Shown: positions 24,975-33,543 of the stretch, piece after piece
How positions within the stretch are numbered: position 1 is the first letter of the stretch
How the letters are laid out: every line of letters starts with the position of its first letter
From: Leptofilum sp965223525
GTDB taxonomy: Bacteria > Chloroflexota > Anaerolineae > Promineifilales > Promineifilaceae
Direction of reading: 5' to 3'
DNA length: 64,000 nucleotides
NCBI RefSeq assembly: GCF_965223525.1
Contig: NZ_OZ245005.1
Location: 1,922,001-1,986,000, forward strand
Program-made: the position numbers and the translations under genes
The notes under the pieces: model-generated
What the model was told of the DNA's origin: nothing
Seen by the model: the letters and a program-made list of their open reading frames with translations, nothing else
Databases searched by the model: none

Positions 24975-25065
24975 ACCGTTATCGGCAATCCGTAATCGGT
25001 GATCGGAATTTCTGATTACCGATTAAGGTTCACTGATTACGGATAACTGGTCACCGATTACTGAA
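24975..25065. repeat. Degenerate heptad repeat forming a large hairpin
   Basis: Left arm units GTTATCGGCAATCCGTAATCGG and TGATCGG, right arm CTGATTACGGATAACTGG and CACCGATTACTG. The block fills the whole gap from sucD to rsmD. It is the same unit type as the insertions in the two ABC exporter genes. It may act as a terminator or mRNA stabiliser after sucD. Confidence 0.75.
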
Positions 25066-25638
25066 ATGCGTGTTATCAGCGGGAGTGCTAGGGGGAGCCG
25101 ACTGAAGCGGGTGCCGGGGGATTCCACGCGCCCCATCATGGATCGTGTGAAGGAGAGCTTGTTCAATATTTTGGGCAAGGTGGATGGCGAGGTGTGGCTG
25201 GACCTGTTTGCCGGAACGGGGCAGGTAGGCATTGAGGCGCTCAGTCGGGGGGCAGATGAAGTCGTTTTTATTGACAAAGTGCGCCCAGCCATCAAAACCA
25301 TCGAGGCCAATCTAAAGACAACGCATTTGCAAAATCGTGCCCAGGTTGTGCAGGCAGATGCGTTTGATTATTTGCGTCGGAGTGCGGTGGGGGAGGAGGC
25401 TGCTATTAGCAACGGCCGTTTCCACCTCATTTACATCGCGCCACCACAATATTTGGGCTTGTGGCAAAAAGTGATGGCTGTGTTGGATGAACGGCCGTCT
25501 GCCTGGCTAACCCCGGCTGGCATTGTGGTGGTGCAAATTGACCCCAAAGAGTACAAAACCCTCACCCTGCAAAATCTATCGCTTTACGACAACCGAACCT
25601 ACGGCAATACGCAACTTTGCTTTTACGAACAACTTTAG
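25066..25638 (+). CDS. rsmD: 16S rRNA (guanine966-N2)-methyltransferase family
   Basis: A 190-residue Rossmann methyltransferase. MRVISGSARGSRLKRVPGDS, RPIMDRVKESLFNIL and LDLFAGTGQVGIEALSRGA are RsmD hallmarks. The catalytic loop, normally D/N-P-P-Y, here reads IAPPQY, so the acidic or amide residue is Ala. All other blocks are intact, so this may be a lineage variant rather than loss of activity. It should modify G966 of 16S rRNA. Confidence 0.85.
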   Translation: MRVISGSARGSRLKRVPGDSTRPIMDRVKESLFNILGKVDGEVWLDLFAGTGQVGIEALSRGADEVVFIDKVRPAIKTIEANLKTTHLQNRAQVVQADAFDYLRRSAVGEEAAISNGRFHLIYIAPPQYLGLWQKVMAVLDERPSAWLTPAGIVVVQIDPKEYKTLTLQNLSLYDNRTYGNTQLCFYEQL

Positions 25639-25642
25639 ATAC

Positions 25643-25706
25643 GAGGTGCAGTCACGGGTTTAACCAACTGCAAAAGAAAGTAGTGCCAACCCATGACTGG
25701 CATCTC
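25643..25706. terminator. Long hairpin between convergent genes
   Basis: GAGGTGC and AGTCACGGGTT (25643-25660) pair with AACCCATGACT and GCATCTC (25688-25706) with a few mismatches, followed by TTTGTTT. It suits termination of rsmD and perhaps of the convergent gene. Confidence 0.6.
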
Positions 25707-25719
25707 TTTGTTTAACCAC

Positions 25720-26505
25720 CTATTGCTGCAGCGTCACCTGAATGACGCATTGGGCAATAATGTTTAGCGCTTGATCAGCCGCAGAGAGCCGAATAAGGTA
25801 CGGGCCAGAGTCCCACTGGCTTAGATTTACGCTGCCCAAAAAACCGTCCTGCACCGACTGTTCAATGTTGCGCCCCAGCAGCGAGGCCCATTGGCCGCCT
25901 GTTTGTGGGCCGTTGGCTTCCAGCGTGTAATAACCAAAATCCTCAAAATTGGCCGTACCGTTGAAGGTGATGGTTCCTGCCACCACGGAGCCATTGCGTG
26001 GTTCGATGATGTTGAGCTGCAAGGTGCAGCCGACAGAAGGTGTGGGGGGAGGGAGTGGTGTGCCAACGGCCGTTGCCGTTTCTACAGGTGTGGTTTCCTC
26101 AGCAGGATTAGGGGCTGGTTCGCCGGGGTTTCCTGCCAGGGTAATTGTTGGCACAAGCGGAGGCGTAGACGTGGGCTGGCGTGTTAGTAGGGGGGTGGGG
26201 GAAGAGAGTGGTGTGCGGAAAATATCTGGTGTCGGCGTCGGATCGCGCAGGAGCGTTGGCGGCAGCGTCGGGGCAATCCGAGTGTTAACATAGTAAACGC
26301 CGCCGATGATGCCTGCCAAAATTACAATGACGATGAGGGCGGTGTTGCGGGTTTGCGTATTTGTCTCCCGCTCCAGATTAAAGATAGCGACGCGCAACTG
26401 CCGCTGTGCCCGAATAAATTGGCTGATATACCAAAACAGTCCCAGTGCCGAGACAATATAAATCCAAACGTCGTTGCGTAGAATAAAGACGTAAAATTGA
26501 TCCAT
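25720..26505 (-). CDS. Membrane-anchored protein with Thr-Pro linker, unknown
   Basis: A 261-residue protein with two membrane helices (about 10-28 and 57-74), so the C-terminal part is on the same side as the N-terminus. A Thr/Pro-rich linker (about 85-155) leads to an Ig-like C-terminal domain (160-261): LQLNIIEPRNGSVVAGTITF, YYTLEANGPQ and LIRLSAADQALNIIAQCVIQVTL. This looks like the Ig-like beta-sandwich in other envelope proteins of this window (42-44 kb and 47.7 kb). Function unknown. Confidence 0.7.
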   Translation of the reverse strand: MDQFYVFILRNDVWIYIVSALGLFWYISQFIRAQRQLRVAIFNLERETNTQTRNTALIVIVILAGIIGGVYYVNTRIAPTLPPTLLRDPTPTPDIFRTPLSSPTPLLTRQPTSTPPLVPTITLAGNPGEPAPNPAEETTPVETATAVGTPLPPPTPSVGCTLQLNIIEPRNGSVVAGTITFNGTANFEDFGYYTLEANGPQTGGQWASLLGRNIEQSVQDGFLGSVNLSQWDSGPYLIRLSAADQALNIIAQCVIQVTLQQ

Positions 26506-26532
26506 GATGGCTTCGCAAGTTGCTCACACAAA

Positions 26533-26562
26533 CAAGTGGCGCACAGTTTTGTGCGCCACTTG
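26533..26562 (-). terminator. 13-bp perfect hairpin after the PNP gene
   Basis: CAAGTGGCGCACA (26533-26545) and TGTGCGCCACTTG (26550-26562), loop GTTT. On the minus strand it follows the purine nucleoside phosphorylase stop codon and is followed by TTTGTGTG. Confidence 0.75.
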
Positions 26563-26599
26563 ATTTTAACCGATTTGCAGGCTTACGTGTATTTTGGAA

Positions 26600-27442
26600 T
26601 TAGAGTTGTTGAAGAACCCCACGAAGCAGGGCAGTGAGCTTGGGGATAATTAGCTTGCCAGTTTCTAATACTTCCTCGTGATCAAGCACCGTGCCGGGTT
26701 CCGGATCAGGCACAGCTTTGTTGGTGATGGAGGAGATGCCCATAATTTGCATATCGGCGTGGCGAGCCGTGACGACAGTTGGCACAGTAGACATGCCCAC
26801 AGCATCCGCGCCAACGGCTCGTAAAAAGCGCAGTTCGGCGGGAGTTTCAAAGCTGGGGCCAGCCACGTAAGCGTAGGTGCCTTCTTGCAGGGTGAAGTTG
26901 TTGGCTACGGCCGTTTCCTTTGCCAACTTTCGCAAACCCAAATCATATGTGCCAATCATATCCATAAAACGAGGCCCAATGCTGTCATCATTGGGGCCAC
27001 GCAGCGGATTGAGCCCAGCCATCCCCAAAAAGTTGATATGGTCAGTGATCAGCATCAGGTCGCCGGGGTTGAAGCTGGCGTTGATGCCGCCCGCTGCATT
27101 GGTGACGACGAGCGTTTTGATGCCCATCGCATTCATCACCCGGACAGGCAGGGTGATTTGCTCCATGTTGTACCCTTCATAGTAGTGGGCGCGGCCCTGC
27201 TGAACCAGCACCGTTTTGCCCTCTAACGTGCCAATAACCAAACGGCCGCTGTGCCCTACCACCGTAGATTGGGGCCAGCCTGGAATGCTTTCGTAATGAA
27301 TAATGTCTGGATTTTGAATACTGTTGGCTAGTTCGCTAAGACCGGAGCCAAGCACCAGGCCAACGGTTGGTTGGTACTGTGTTTGCTGGCGGATGGCTTG
27401 AACAGCGGTTTTGACTTGGTTTGCGGTTTCTGTGGTTGTCAT
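26600..27442 (-). CDS. Purine nucleoside phosphorylase, trimeric class
   Basis: About 280 residues. GLVLGSGLSELA (phosphate site), GHSGRLVIG, QGRAHYYEGY, TNAAGGINASFNPGDLMLI, GPSFETPAELRFLRAVGADA and GMSTVPTVVTARHADM are the family blocks. The Asn in SSITNKA marks 6-oxopurine (inosine/guanosine) preference. It splits purine nucleosides with phosphate for salvage, consistent with a deaminase-like gene at 3-4 kb. ATG 27442 is preferred because AGGGGA lies just upstream; a longer frame to 27541 overlaps the recombinase stop. Confidence 0.93.
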   Translation of the reverse strand: MTTTETANQVKTAVQAIRQQTQYQPTVGLVLGSGLSELANSIQNPDIIHYESIPGWPQSTVVGHSGRLVIGTLEGKTVLVQQGRAHYYEGYNMEQITLPVRVMNAMGIKTLVVTNAAGGINASFNPGDLMLITDHINFLGMAGLNPLRGPNDDSIGPRFMDMIGTYDLGLRKLAKETAVANNFTLQEGTYAYVAGPSFETPAELRFLRAVGADAVGMSTVPTVVTARHADMQIMGISSITNKAVPDPEPGTVLDHEEVLETGKLIIPKLTALLRGVLQQL

Positions 27443-27524
27443 ATCTTCCCCTAAAAATAATAGGCCACGACGAGGCTGCCGTGGCGCAAAATTTATTCGA
27501 TTGACCCTTGACTTAACCCGTAGT

Positions 27525-28397
27525 TTATTCGGCCGTTTCACTTTCTTCTAGCTGGGTGTAGATTTGCGTGGTTGAAATATTGGCGTGCCCAAGCAGCTTT
27601 TGCACTTCTTGCAAATCGGAACCATCATTCAGTTTGTGGGCGGCAAAGCTGTGCCGTAGCGTGTGTGGGGTTACGGCCACGCTCAACTCAGCCTGTTTGG
27701 CATACGCTTTAATAATGAGCCACAAGCCCTGCCGGGTGAGCTGCTGCCCTCTATGGTTGAGGAACATGGCGGTTTCGTCTTTATCTTTTACCAGGAACGG
27801 CCGTCCCTCTTCTACATAGTTTTCCAGAATCTTTTTCGTGTATTCATTAAATGGCAGTTCGCGCACTTGGTCATCTTTACCAGGGCAGTAGAGAACCTGA
27901 TTTTCTAAATCAACATCTTCCAGACGGAGTGACACAACTTCTGTCACGCGCATACCTGTTGAATACAGCATGTTCAGCAAAGCTAGATCACGTAAATTTT
28001 TAGGCGACTTTTTATTTGCAGGTGCTTGCAACAGACGCTCTACCTCTTCTGAGGATAGCGTTTTGGGAAGGCGTTTCTTTACTTTTGGTGAATCAATGTT
28101 TGTGGTTGGGTTTTCTTGAACAATTTGGTTAGCATGCAAATAATTAAAAAAGGATTTAACAGCTGCAACCTTCCGCGCCACAGAGGAAGAAGCATAAGGT
28201 TGCTCCTTCATATACTCCACATACGCATTGATTCGTTCAGAATTGATGGATTGCCATTGACCGGTGCTGTTCAGGTTGTGATCTTGCAAATAAGATACAA
28301 ATTGCCCCAGGTCATTTTTATAGGCTGCTATCGTGTTGCTTGAGTAGTTGTACTCTTTTTGAAGGAACTTCAGGAAGGCGAGCAGCTGTTCTTCCAT
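27525..28397 (-). CDS. Tyrosine recombinase (XerC/XerD type)
   Basis: A 290-residue phage-integrase-family recombinase with the SAM-like DNA-binding half (1-100) and the catalytic half. Catalytic residues: Arg in STGMRVTEVVSLR, His/Arg in TPHTLRHSFAAHKL, His in KLLGHANISTT, and Tyr in TQIYTQL. There is no mobile-element context, so a chromosome-dimer resolution role is likely. ATG 28397 has AAGGAG upstream. Whether it is XerC or XerD cannot be told. A 24-bp near-palindrome lies 170 bases upstream. Confidence 0.9.
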   Translation of the reverse strand: MEEQLLAFLKFLQKEYNYSSNTIAAYKNDLGQFVSYLQDHNLNSTGQWQSINSERINAYVEYMKEQPYASSSVARKVAAVKSFFNYLHANQIVQENPTTNIDSPKVKKRLPKTLSSEEVERLLQAPANKKSPKNLRDLALLNMLYSTGMRVTEVVSLRLEDVDLENQVLYCPGKDDQVRELPFNEYTKKILENYVEEGRPFLVKDKDETAMFLNHRGQQLTRQGLWLIIKAYAKQAELSVAVTPHTLRHSFAAHKLNDGSDLQEVQKLLGHANISTTQIYTQLEESETAE

Positions 28398-28911
28398 CGC
28401 CTCACACTCCTTGCTATGCTCAGAGTCTTATTGAGGGCTAAAATTCGTGTAGCAATAAGCGTATTAAATATATGCAGATAATACACTTGCCTACCGATGG
28501 AGGAGCCACTCTTAAGATTTGCTTGTTGCTGAGCTAGAAAGTGTCAGATGAAAATGATATCGGACAACTTAAATAAGATTATGTAAGTTAAACTAGGGGC
28601 ATTATAACAATTACTTTTCATAAGATCAAATATAAATCAACATAATGATGGTAAAGTTGATAGCTGATTTGTGCTACACGAATAAAACTTTGCTTTGTGT
28701 ACACTTGCAAGCCTGCTCTTGTGGTTCAGAGTGACTGAATTGGTTGACTGTTTTTGTGGAATTTTACAGGCAGAGGGTATGGCTTATGATTCTGAGCAAT
28801 AATTGGTATCATAGCGTGCTCAGATTGAAATAATGAATTAAGAGAAGAATATTACTTTCAAACGACTAGATTTGATTGTAAAAAAATCTGTTAGATAGGT
28901 TGCATAATCAG
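28398..28911. other. Long A/T-rich intergenic region
   Basis: About 514 bases between the divergent recombinase and TPR genes, richer in A/T than its surroundings and free of ACGGCCGT. It holds a 24-bp inverted repeat (28566-28589). No RNA gene, ORF or clear promoter was found. Confidence 0.6.
28566..28589. promoter_or_regulatory. 24-bp near-palindrome upstream of the recombinase
   Basis: AACTTAAATAA (28566-28576) and TTATGTAAGTT (28579-28589) are inverted repeats with one mismatch across a 2-base centre. TTATGTAA resembles the XerD arm of dif sites, but the 2-base spacing does not fit the usual 6-8-base centre. It may be an operator or a recombinase-related site. Confidence 0.35.
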
Positions 28912-29424
28912 ATGAAGCGAAGTTCCCAGGATACCAATGATGACCTGAAATTTGAGGCGTTGCTTCGTCGAGGGAGTGAGCTACTGCATCGTGGCAAAGT
29001 AAATGATGCGGTTCCCCTTCTTCAAGAAGCACATTCTCTTGACCCCAATCATTTTGATGCTGCGCTGAATTTGAGCGGAGCGTACATCTTAACAAAAAAA
29101 TTCAAGCAGGCGGTAATGCTTTTGGAGCAGTTGAGCCGCCAGGTTCCCAATAATGTGATGGTTTGGACAAATTTAGGTGCTGCCTATTTGGGAAATCCTG
29201 TTCTGGCTCGTGATGAGGAGCAGCTTCAGGCAGTTGCCGCTTTCAAGCAGGCGTTGGCGATTGATCCTATTGCACCCAACGTTGCTTATAACATTGGGCT
29301 AATTTATCGGGACCGACGTGAGTATGAGGTTGCAATTAGTTGGTTTGAACGGGCTGTGCAGGCCAACCCAAATGACAAGGATGCCCGAAATTTAATTAAA
29401 AAATTGCGTGAAATAAGCTTATGA
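28912..29424 (+). CDS. TPR-repeat protein
   Basis: About 170 residues with three to four TPR units. DLKFEALLRRGSELLHRGKV, DAALNLSGAYILTKKFKQAV, VWTNLGAAYLG and NVAYNIGLIYRDRREYEVAI show the W/G/Y/A spacing of TPR helices. It lacks a signal or membrane helix, so it is probably a cytoplasmic scaffold. ATG 28912 is preferred over TTG 28900. The stop overlaps the next start by 4 bases (ATGA), so it is co-translated with the UDP-sugar pyrophosphorylase. Confidence 0.85.
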   Translation: MKRSSQDTNDDLKFEALLRRGSELLHRGKVNDAVPLLQEAHSLDPNHFDAALNLSGAYILTKKFKQAVMLLEQLSRQVPNNVMVWTNLGAAYLGNPVLARDEEQLQAVAAFKQALAIDPIAPNVAYNIGLIYRDRREYEVAISWFERAVQANPNDKDARNLIKKLREISL

Positions 29425-30791
29425 CTCCCATTTTTTTTCCGTTTGAAACTCGAATGAAGGCAGAAGCCTTGCCATCAATCTTTATTGATACCTTTGCTTA
29501 CTATTACGAGCAGTTGGTTACGGGCCAGACTGGATTTATCTCAGAAAGTGAGATTGAGCCAGTTGCTGAGTTGCCCGATGCTGAATCTTTTCCAGTCCGA
29601 CTCCGGGAGATTGGTGACGTTGCATTGCAGAAAACGGCCGTTATCAAACTCAACGGCGGCTTGGGCACTAGCATGGGGCTGAAAAAGGCAAAATCGTTGC
29701 TGCCTGTCAAAGATGACCTCACCTTTTTAGACGTCATTGCCCGCCAGGCGCAGCTAGCCAATGTTCCCCTCATTCTCATGAACAGCTTCTCTACCGAGGA
29801 AGATTCTCTGGCGCTACTAAAAAATTATTCAGGCCTAAACCCGGAGTTGCCACTCACTTTTTTGCAGCACAAGGAGCCAAAAATTCGTCAGGACAATTTT
29901 GCCCCGGCAGAGTGGCCGCAGAATCCTGAGCTGGAATGGTGCCCCCCCGGACACGGTGATATTTATACAGCACTCAGCACCAGCGGTACGCTTCTGGCAC
30001 TGCTGGACAAAGGGTATGAGTACGCTTTTGTTTCCAACGCAGATAACTTAGGTGCGGTCATCAGTCTGGAGATTTTGGGATACTTTGTGGATACCAAAGT
30101 GCCATTCATGATGGAGGTTGCCGACCGCACCGAGATGGATAAGAAGGGGGGGCATTTGGCGCAGCGGCTGGACGGGCAGCTAATTTTGCGTGAATCAGCC
30201 CAATGCCCACCGGAGGATACGGCCGCTTTCCAAAACATCCAGCGTCACAAATATTTCAACACCAACAACCTTTGGTTCCACTTACCAACGTTGTACCGGC
30301 AAATGCAGGCACACAACAATCGGTTGGGCTTGCCCATGATTCGCAACAGCAAAACAGTGGATCCACGCGACCCAACTTCCACGCCAGTGTACCAATTGGA
30401 AACCGCAATGGGGTCTGCGATTGCGGTATTCAGCGGGGCTCAAGCAATTCGTGTGCCACGTACTCGTTTTGCCCCCGTAAAAACGAGTAATGAGTTACTT
30501 GCCGTTCGCTCAGATGCTTACACGCTGACGAATGATTTTCGGATTGTGCCGAGCAGCAAGCAGCAACCAAATATTGTTTTGGACGGCCGTTTCTACAAAT
30601 ACGTCAGCGATCTGGATGCCAGATTCCCACAGGGTGTGCCTTCGCTACTGCAAAACAGCAGCCTAGTGATTGAAGGGGATTTCCGCTTTGGCAAAGACGT
30701 GGTTTGCGTGGGTGACGTGCATCTACGCAACGAAACAGATGCCCAAATCAAGATTCCAGACGGCACTGTTTTGTCCGGAAACGGCAGATAA
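29421..30791 (+). CDS. UTP-glucose-1-phosphate uridylyltransferase (UGPase-type)
   Basis: A 456-residue nucleotidyltransferase of the eukaryote-like UDPGP family. KLNGGLGTSMGLKKAKSLLP is the UTP-binding signature, and a later ICPPGHGDIY-like element reads CPPGHGDIYTAL. FVSNADNLGAV holds the metal Asp. It makes UDP-glucose (or another UDP-sugar) for envelope glycans. Bacterial members of this family are less common than GalU. It overlaps the TPR gene start by 4 bases. Confidence 0.88.
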   Translation: MTPIFFPFETRMKAEALPSIFIDTFAYYYEQLVTGQTGFISESEIEPVAELPDAESFPVRLREIGDVALQKTAVIKLNGGLGTSMGLKKAKSLLPVKDDLTFLDVIARQAQLANVPLILMNSFSTEEDSLALLKNYSGLNPELPLTFLQHKEPKIRQDNFAPAEWPQNPELEWCPPGHGDIYTALSTSGTLLALLDKGYEYAFVSNADNLGAVISLEILGYFVDTKVPFMMEVADRTEMDKKGGHLAQRLDGQLILRESAQCPPEDTAAFQNIQRHKYFNTNNLWFHLPTLYRQMQAHNNRLGLPMIRNSKTVDPRDPTSTPVYQLETAMGSAIAVFSGAQAIRVPRTRFAPVKTSNELLAVRSDAYTLTNDFRIVPSSKQQPNIVLDGRFYKYVSDLDARFPQGVPSLLQNSSLVIEGDFRFGKDVVCVGDVHLRNETDAQIKIPDGTVLSGNGR

Positions 30792-30797
30792 ATCTGC

Positions 30798-30905
30798 GCC
30801 TACAGTTACAAAGTTGGCCTCCGCCGACAAGCAATCAGCCCACGGCGATGGGCTTCGTAAATCGTTGCCGAGATTTTAATCGCTGGGCGATAAATTCGCG
30901 GTGTT
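30798..30905. repeat. Degenerate GCGATAAATTCGCGG-type repeats
   Basis: AGCCCA-CGGCGA-TGGGCT (30837-30854) is a small hairpin. It is followed by CGAGATTTTAATCGCTGG and GCGATAAATTCGCGG (about 30868-30900). A similar sequence, GCGGCGATAAATTCG, lies at 3023-3037, so this is a small dispersed family in gaps between genes. Confidence 0.45.
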
Positions 30906-30918
30906 CTCTGGCTGGATG

Positions 30919-30927
30919 TGATACAAT
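30919..30927 (+). promoter_or_regulatory. Extended -10 promoter of trmFO
   Basis: TGATACAAT at 30919-30927 is an extended -10 element (TGnTACAAT) ending 6 bases before the trmFO ATG. The transcript would begin at or next to the start codon (leaderless). No good -35 was found. Confidence 0.5.
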
Positions 30928-30933
30928 TACCCC

Positions 30934-32325
30934 ATGAGCCAATCTCTTGTGGTTATTGGCGGTGGGTTAGCTGGAACAGAAGCAGCGTGGCAACTAGCCG
31001 AACAGGGCATATCGGTAAAACTGTATGAAATGCGCCCGCAGCGGCAAACGCCCGCCCACGTCACCAATCACCTTGCCGAACTGGTTTGTAGTAATTCCCT
31101 CGGTTCCATGCTGCCGCACAAGGCGCCTGGCTTGCTCAAGGCGGAACTGCGTGGTTTGGGTTCGATGATTTTGGCTTGCGCGGCGGCAACGGCCGTTCCC
31201 GCTGGCTCCTCCCTCGCTGTTGACAGAGATAAATTTTCAGAACTGGTAACGACCAAAGTTGAAGCCCATCCCAACATTGAGTTGATTCGTGAAGAAGTAA
31301 CGGCCGTACCCGCTGAACCCACCATCATTGCCAGCGGCCCGCTTACCTCCTCCGCGCTTACCGCCAGCATTAGCCAGCTTACCGGCGAAGAGTATCTCTA
31401 CTTCTACGACGCCGTCTCACCCATCGTAGATTACGACTCCATAGACACTACTATCGCCTTCCGCCAATCTCGCTACGATGATGGGCAAGACGAGGGCGAC
31501 TACATCAACTGCCCCATGACCGAAGTGGAGTATGAACGCTTCTGCGATGCACTGCTAGCGGCAGAGACCATAACCCTCAAGCAGTTTGAGCAGGAAGACC
31601 CCCACTTTTTTGAAGGCTGTATGCCCATCGAAATCATGGCCCAGCGTGGACGCAAGGCGCTGGCGTTTGGCCCCATGCGTCCGGTAGGGTTGATTGATCC
31701 GCGGAGTAGGAAACGGCCGTATGCCGTTGTTCAACTGCGCCAAGACAACCTCATTGGTTCCCTCTACAATATCGTCGGATTCCAGACCAATTTGAAGTGG
31801 GGTGAACAGCGGCACGTTTTGCGGCTCATTCCCGGCCTGGAAAATGCTGAATTTTTGCGCTATGGCATGATGCACCGCAACACCTACATCAATGCGCCCC
31901 ACCTACTGCAGCCAACCCTGCAATACCGAGGCCGCGCCGATCTCTTTTTTGCCGGGCAAATCACTGGCGTAGAAGGATACATGGGCAATGCCGCCACCGG
32001 GCTGGTCGCTGGGCTGAATGCGGCTCGCTTGCTCAAGGGGCAAATGCCTGTCATTTTCCCTACCAACACCATGCTAGGTGCGTTGTGCCATTACGTCACC
32101 CACGCCAGTAGCAAAGATTTTCAACCAATGAAGGCCAACTTTGGCCTGTTTGAGCAGCCCCAAAACAAAATGGCTAAAGCAGAGCGGTACCGCTGGTACA
32201 GCAACCGCGCCCTCACTTCTATGCGCCGCTTTGCCCGCAACAACCAGCTTGCTTATGATCGAACGATTGCCGAAGCAAATTTGGCCGAGGAGATGACTGC
32301 GTTGTCGGGGAGGCCAGTTGACTGA
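30934..32325 (+). CDS. trmFO: TrmFO, folate-dependent tRNA (uracil54-C5)-methyltransferase
   Basis: A 463-residue flavoprotein. The N-terminal VIGGGLAGTEAAWQLAEQG is the FAD fold. VKLYEMRP, the AELVCSNSLGSMLPHKAPGL block with the catalytic region Cys, GCMPIEIMAQRG and ITGVEGYMGNAATGLVAG are diagnostic. It forms m5U54 in the tRNA T-loop using methylene-tetrahydrofolate. It is followed with an 8-base overlap by a histidine kinase. Confidence 0.96.
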   Translation: MSQSLVVIGGGLAGTEAAWQLAEQGISVKLYEMRPQRQTPAHVTNHLAELVCSNSLGSMLPHKAPGLLKAELRGLGSMILACAAATAVPAGSSLAVDRDKFSELVTTKVEAHPNIELIREEVTAVPAEPTIIASGPLTSSALTASISQLTGEEYLYFYDAVSPIVDYDSIDTTIAFRQSRYDDGQDEGDYINCPMTEVEYERFCDALLAAETITLKQFEQEDPHFFEGCMPIEIMAQRGRKALAFGPMRPVGLIDPRSRKRPYAVVQLRQDNLIGSLYNIVGFQTNLKWGEQRHVLRLIPGLENAEFLRYGMMHRNTYINAPHLLQPTLQYRGRADLFFAGQITGVEGYMGNAATGLVAGLNAARLLKGQMPVIFPTNTMLGALCHYVTHASSKDFQPMKANFGLFEQPQNKMAKAERYRWYSNRALTSMRRFARNNQLAYDRTIAEANLAEEMTALSGRPVD

Positions 32326-33511
32326 GAATCTGAAGCTTTGGTTGCGCCAACAGTCGGCTATGCTTTGCGCCGTCACCTTGAACCGTGCGCCAAATTTGCT
32401 GGTTGATGAAGATGATCTCATTGAGTTTCTCTCTGTGTTGGTGGGCAGCGTAGGCGCGTTGCCAGAATTGCAGCTTGCCTCCGTACAATCGTGGGCGCTC
32501 ACGGCCATTGGGCATGATGCCCCCGCTGCCTACGACTGGATGGTGCTGCTGCGGGTGCTCAAAGAGCAAATCGGCCGTAGTCTGGTAGATCAATTCCCTG
32601 CAGATGAAGCCCTTACCGCCTGGCGGCTCATTGACAATGTGCTCATCTATGCCATCATCGAAGCAACCCAGCTTGCTTCTGACATGCAGCGGTCTGAATT
32701 GCTGAACCACATGACTCAGTTGCGTAACCAACAAGAAAAATTCAGAGAAAGCAAAACCAAATTTATTGCTGTGGCTGCCCATGAGCTCAAAACGCCGCTC
32801 ACTATTCTGGAAGGGTACACCAACATCCTGAAAGCCGAAACGCAAAATGAGCCTCGGCTGCACATTTACCTGGATGGCTTGGGCAACGGCTTCCGCCGGA
32901 TGCACGAAATTATTGGGGATATGCTGGATGTCTCTTTGTTAGATTTACGCACGGTGGAGCTGAAACATCAGGAGATCAACCTGGAGAAAACCGTTTTGCT
33001 AGTGGCAGACAGCGTAGATAGATATTATGCCACGCGCCGGGTAGACCTGAAAATAATGCCTTTTGAATTTGAGAGTAGCACCTATGGTGATCCGGAGAAG
33101 TTGAAAAAAGCGCTCACCAAAATCATGATGAATGGTCTGAAATATACGCCCGATGGTGGTGAAGTCGTGGTCACCGGCAGCTTGGTGCGCCAGAATGAAG
33201 TGACCGACGAACTGGCGGGATTTGTTGATATCCAGGTGATGGACACGGGCATTGGCATTGATCCTGAAAATCTGGAGTCTATTTTTGAGAAGTTTGGCAG
33301 TATTGCCGACGCCAGCTTGCACTCTTCTAGCAAGACCAAATTTAAGGGAGGTGGCCCTGGACTTGGGTTGCCCATTGCTCGCGGGATTGTGGAGGCACAT
33401 GGCGGGCGTGTGTGGGCAGAAAGCCCTGGCTGCGACGAAGAAAGTTGTCCGGGTAGTACCTTCCACATTGAGCTACCCATTTGGCTGAACCCACCTGAGG
33501 GGCAGGCATAG
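32318..33511 (+). CDS. Histidine kinase with unknown N-terminal domain
   Basis: About 397 residues, starting at TTG 32318 with GGGGAGG upstream and overlapping trmFO by 8 bases. The sensor part (1-135) is an unrecognised helical segment with no membrane helix. The HisKA helix holds KFIAVAAHELKTPLTILEGY (phospho-His). HATPase motifs: NGLKYTPDGGE (N box), MDTGIGIDPENLESIFEKFG (G1/F), GGGPGLGLPIARGI (G2). It is a soluble cytoplasmic sensor kinase with no cognate regulator next to it. Confidence 0.88.
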   Translation: MTENLKLWLRQQSAMLCAVTLNRAPNLLVDEDDLIEFLSVLVGSVGALPELQLASVQSWALTAIGHDAPAAYDWMVLLRVLKEQIGRSLVDQFPADEALTAWRLIDNVLIYAIIEATQLASDMQRSELLNHMTQLRNQQEKFRESKTKFIAVAAHELKTPLTILEGYTNILKAETQNEPRLHIYLDGLGNGFRRMHEIIGDMLDVSLLDLRTVELKHQEINLEKTVLLVADSVDRYYATRRVDLKIMPFEFESSTYGDPEKLKKALTKIMMNGLKYTPDGGEVVVTGSLVRQNEVTDELAGFVDIQVMDTGIGIDPENLESIFEKFGSIADASLHSSSKTKFKGGGPGLGLPIARGIVEAHGGRVWAESPGCDEESCPGSTFHIELPIWLNPPEGQA

Positions 33512-33543
33512 ATTAAAGTGCGCTGACGAGTAAAGGTGAAAAG

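Noticed and set aside
28566..28589. dif site
   Set aside because: TTATGTAA matches one arm, but the centre is 2 bases instead of 6-8, so I did not call it dif.
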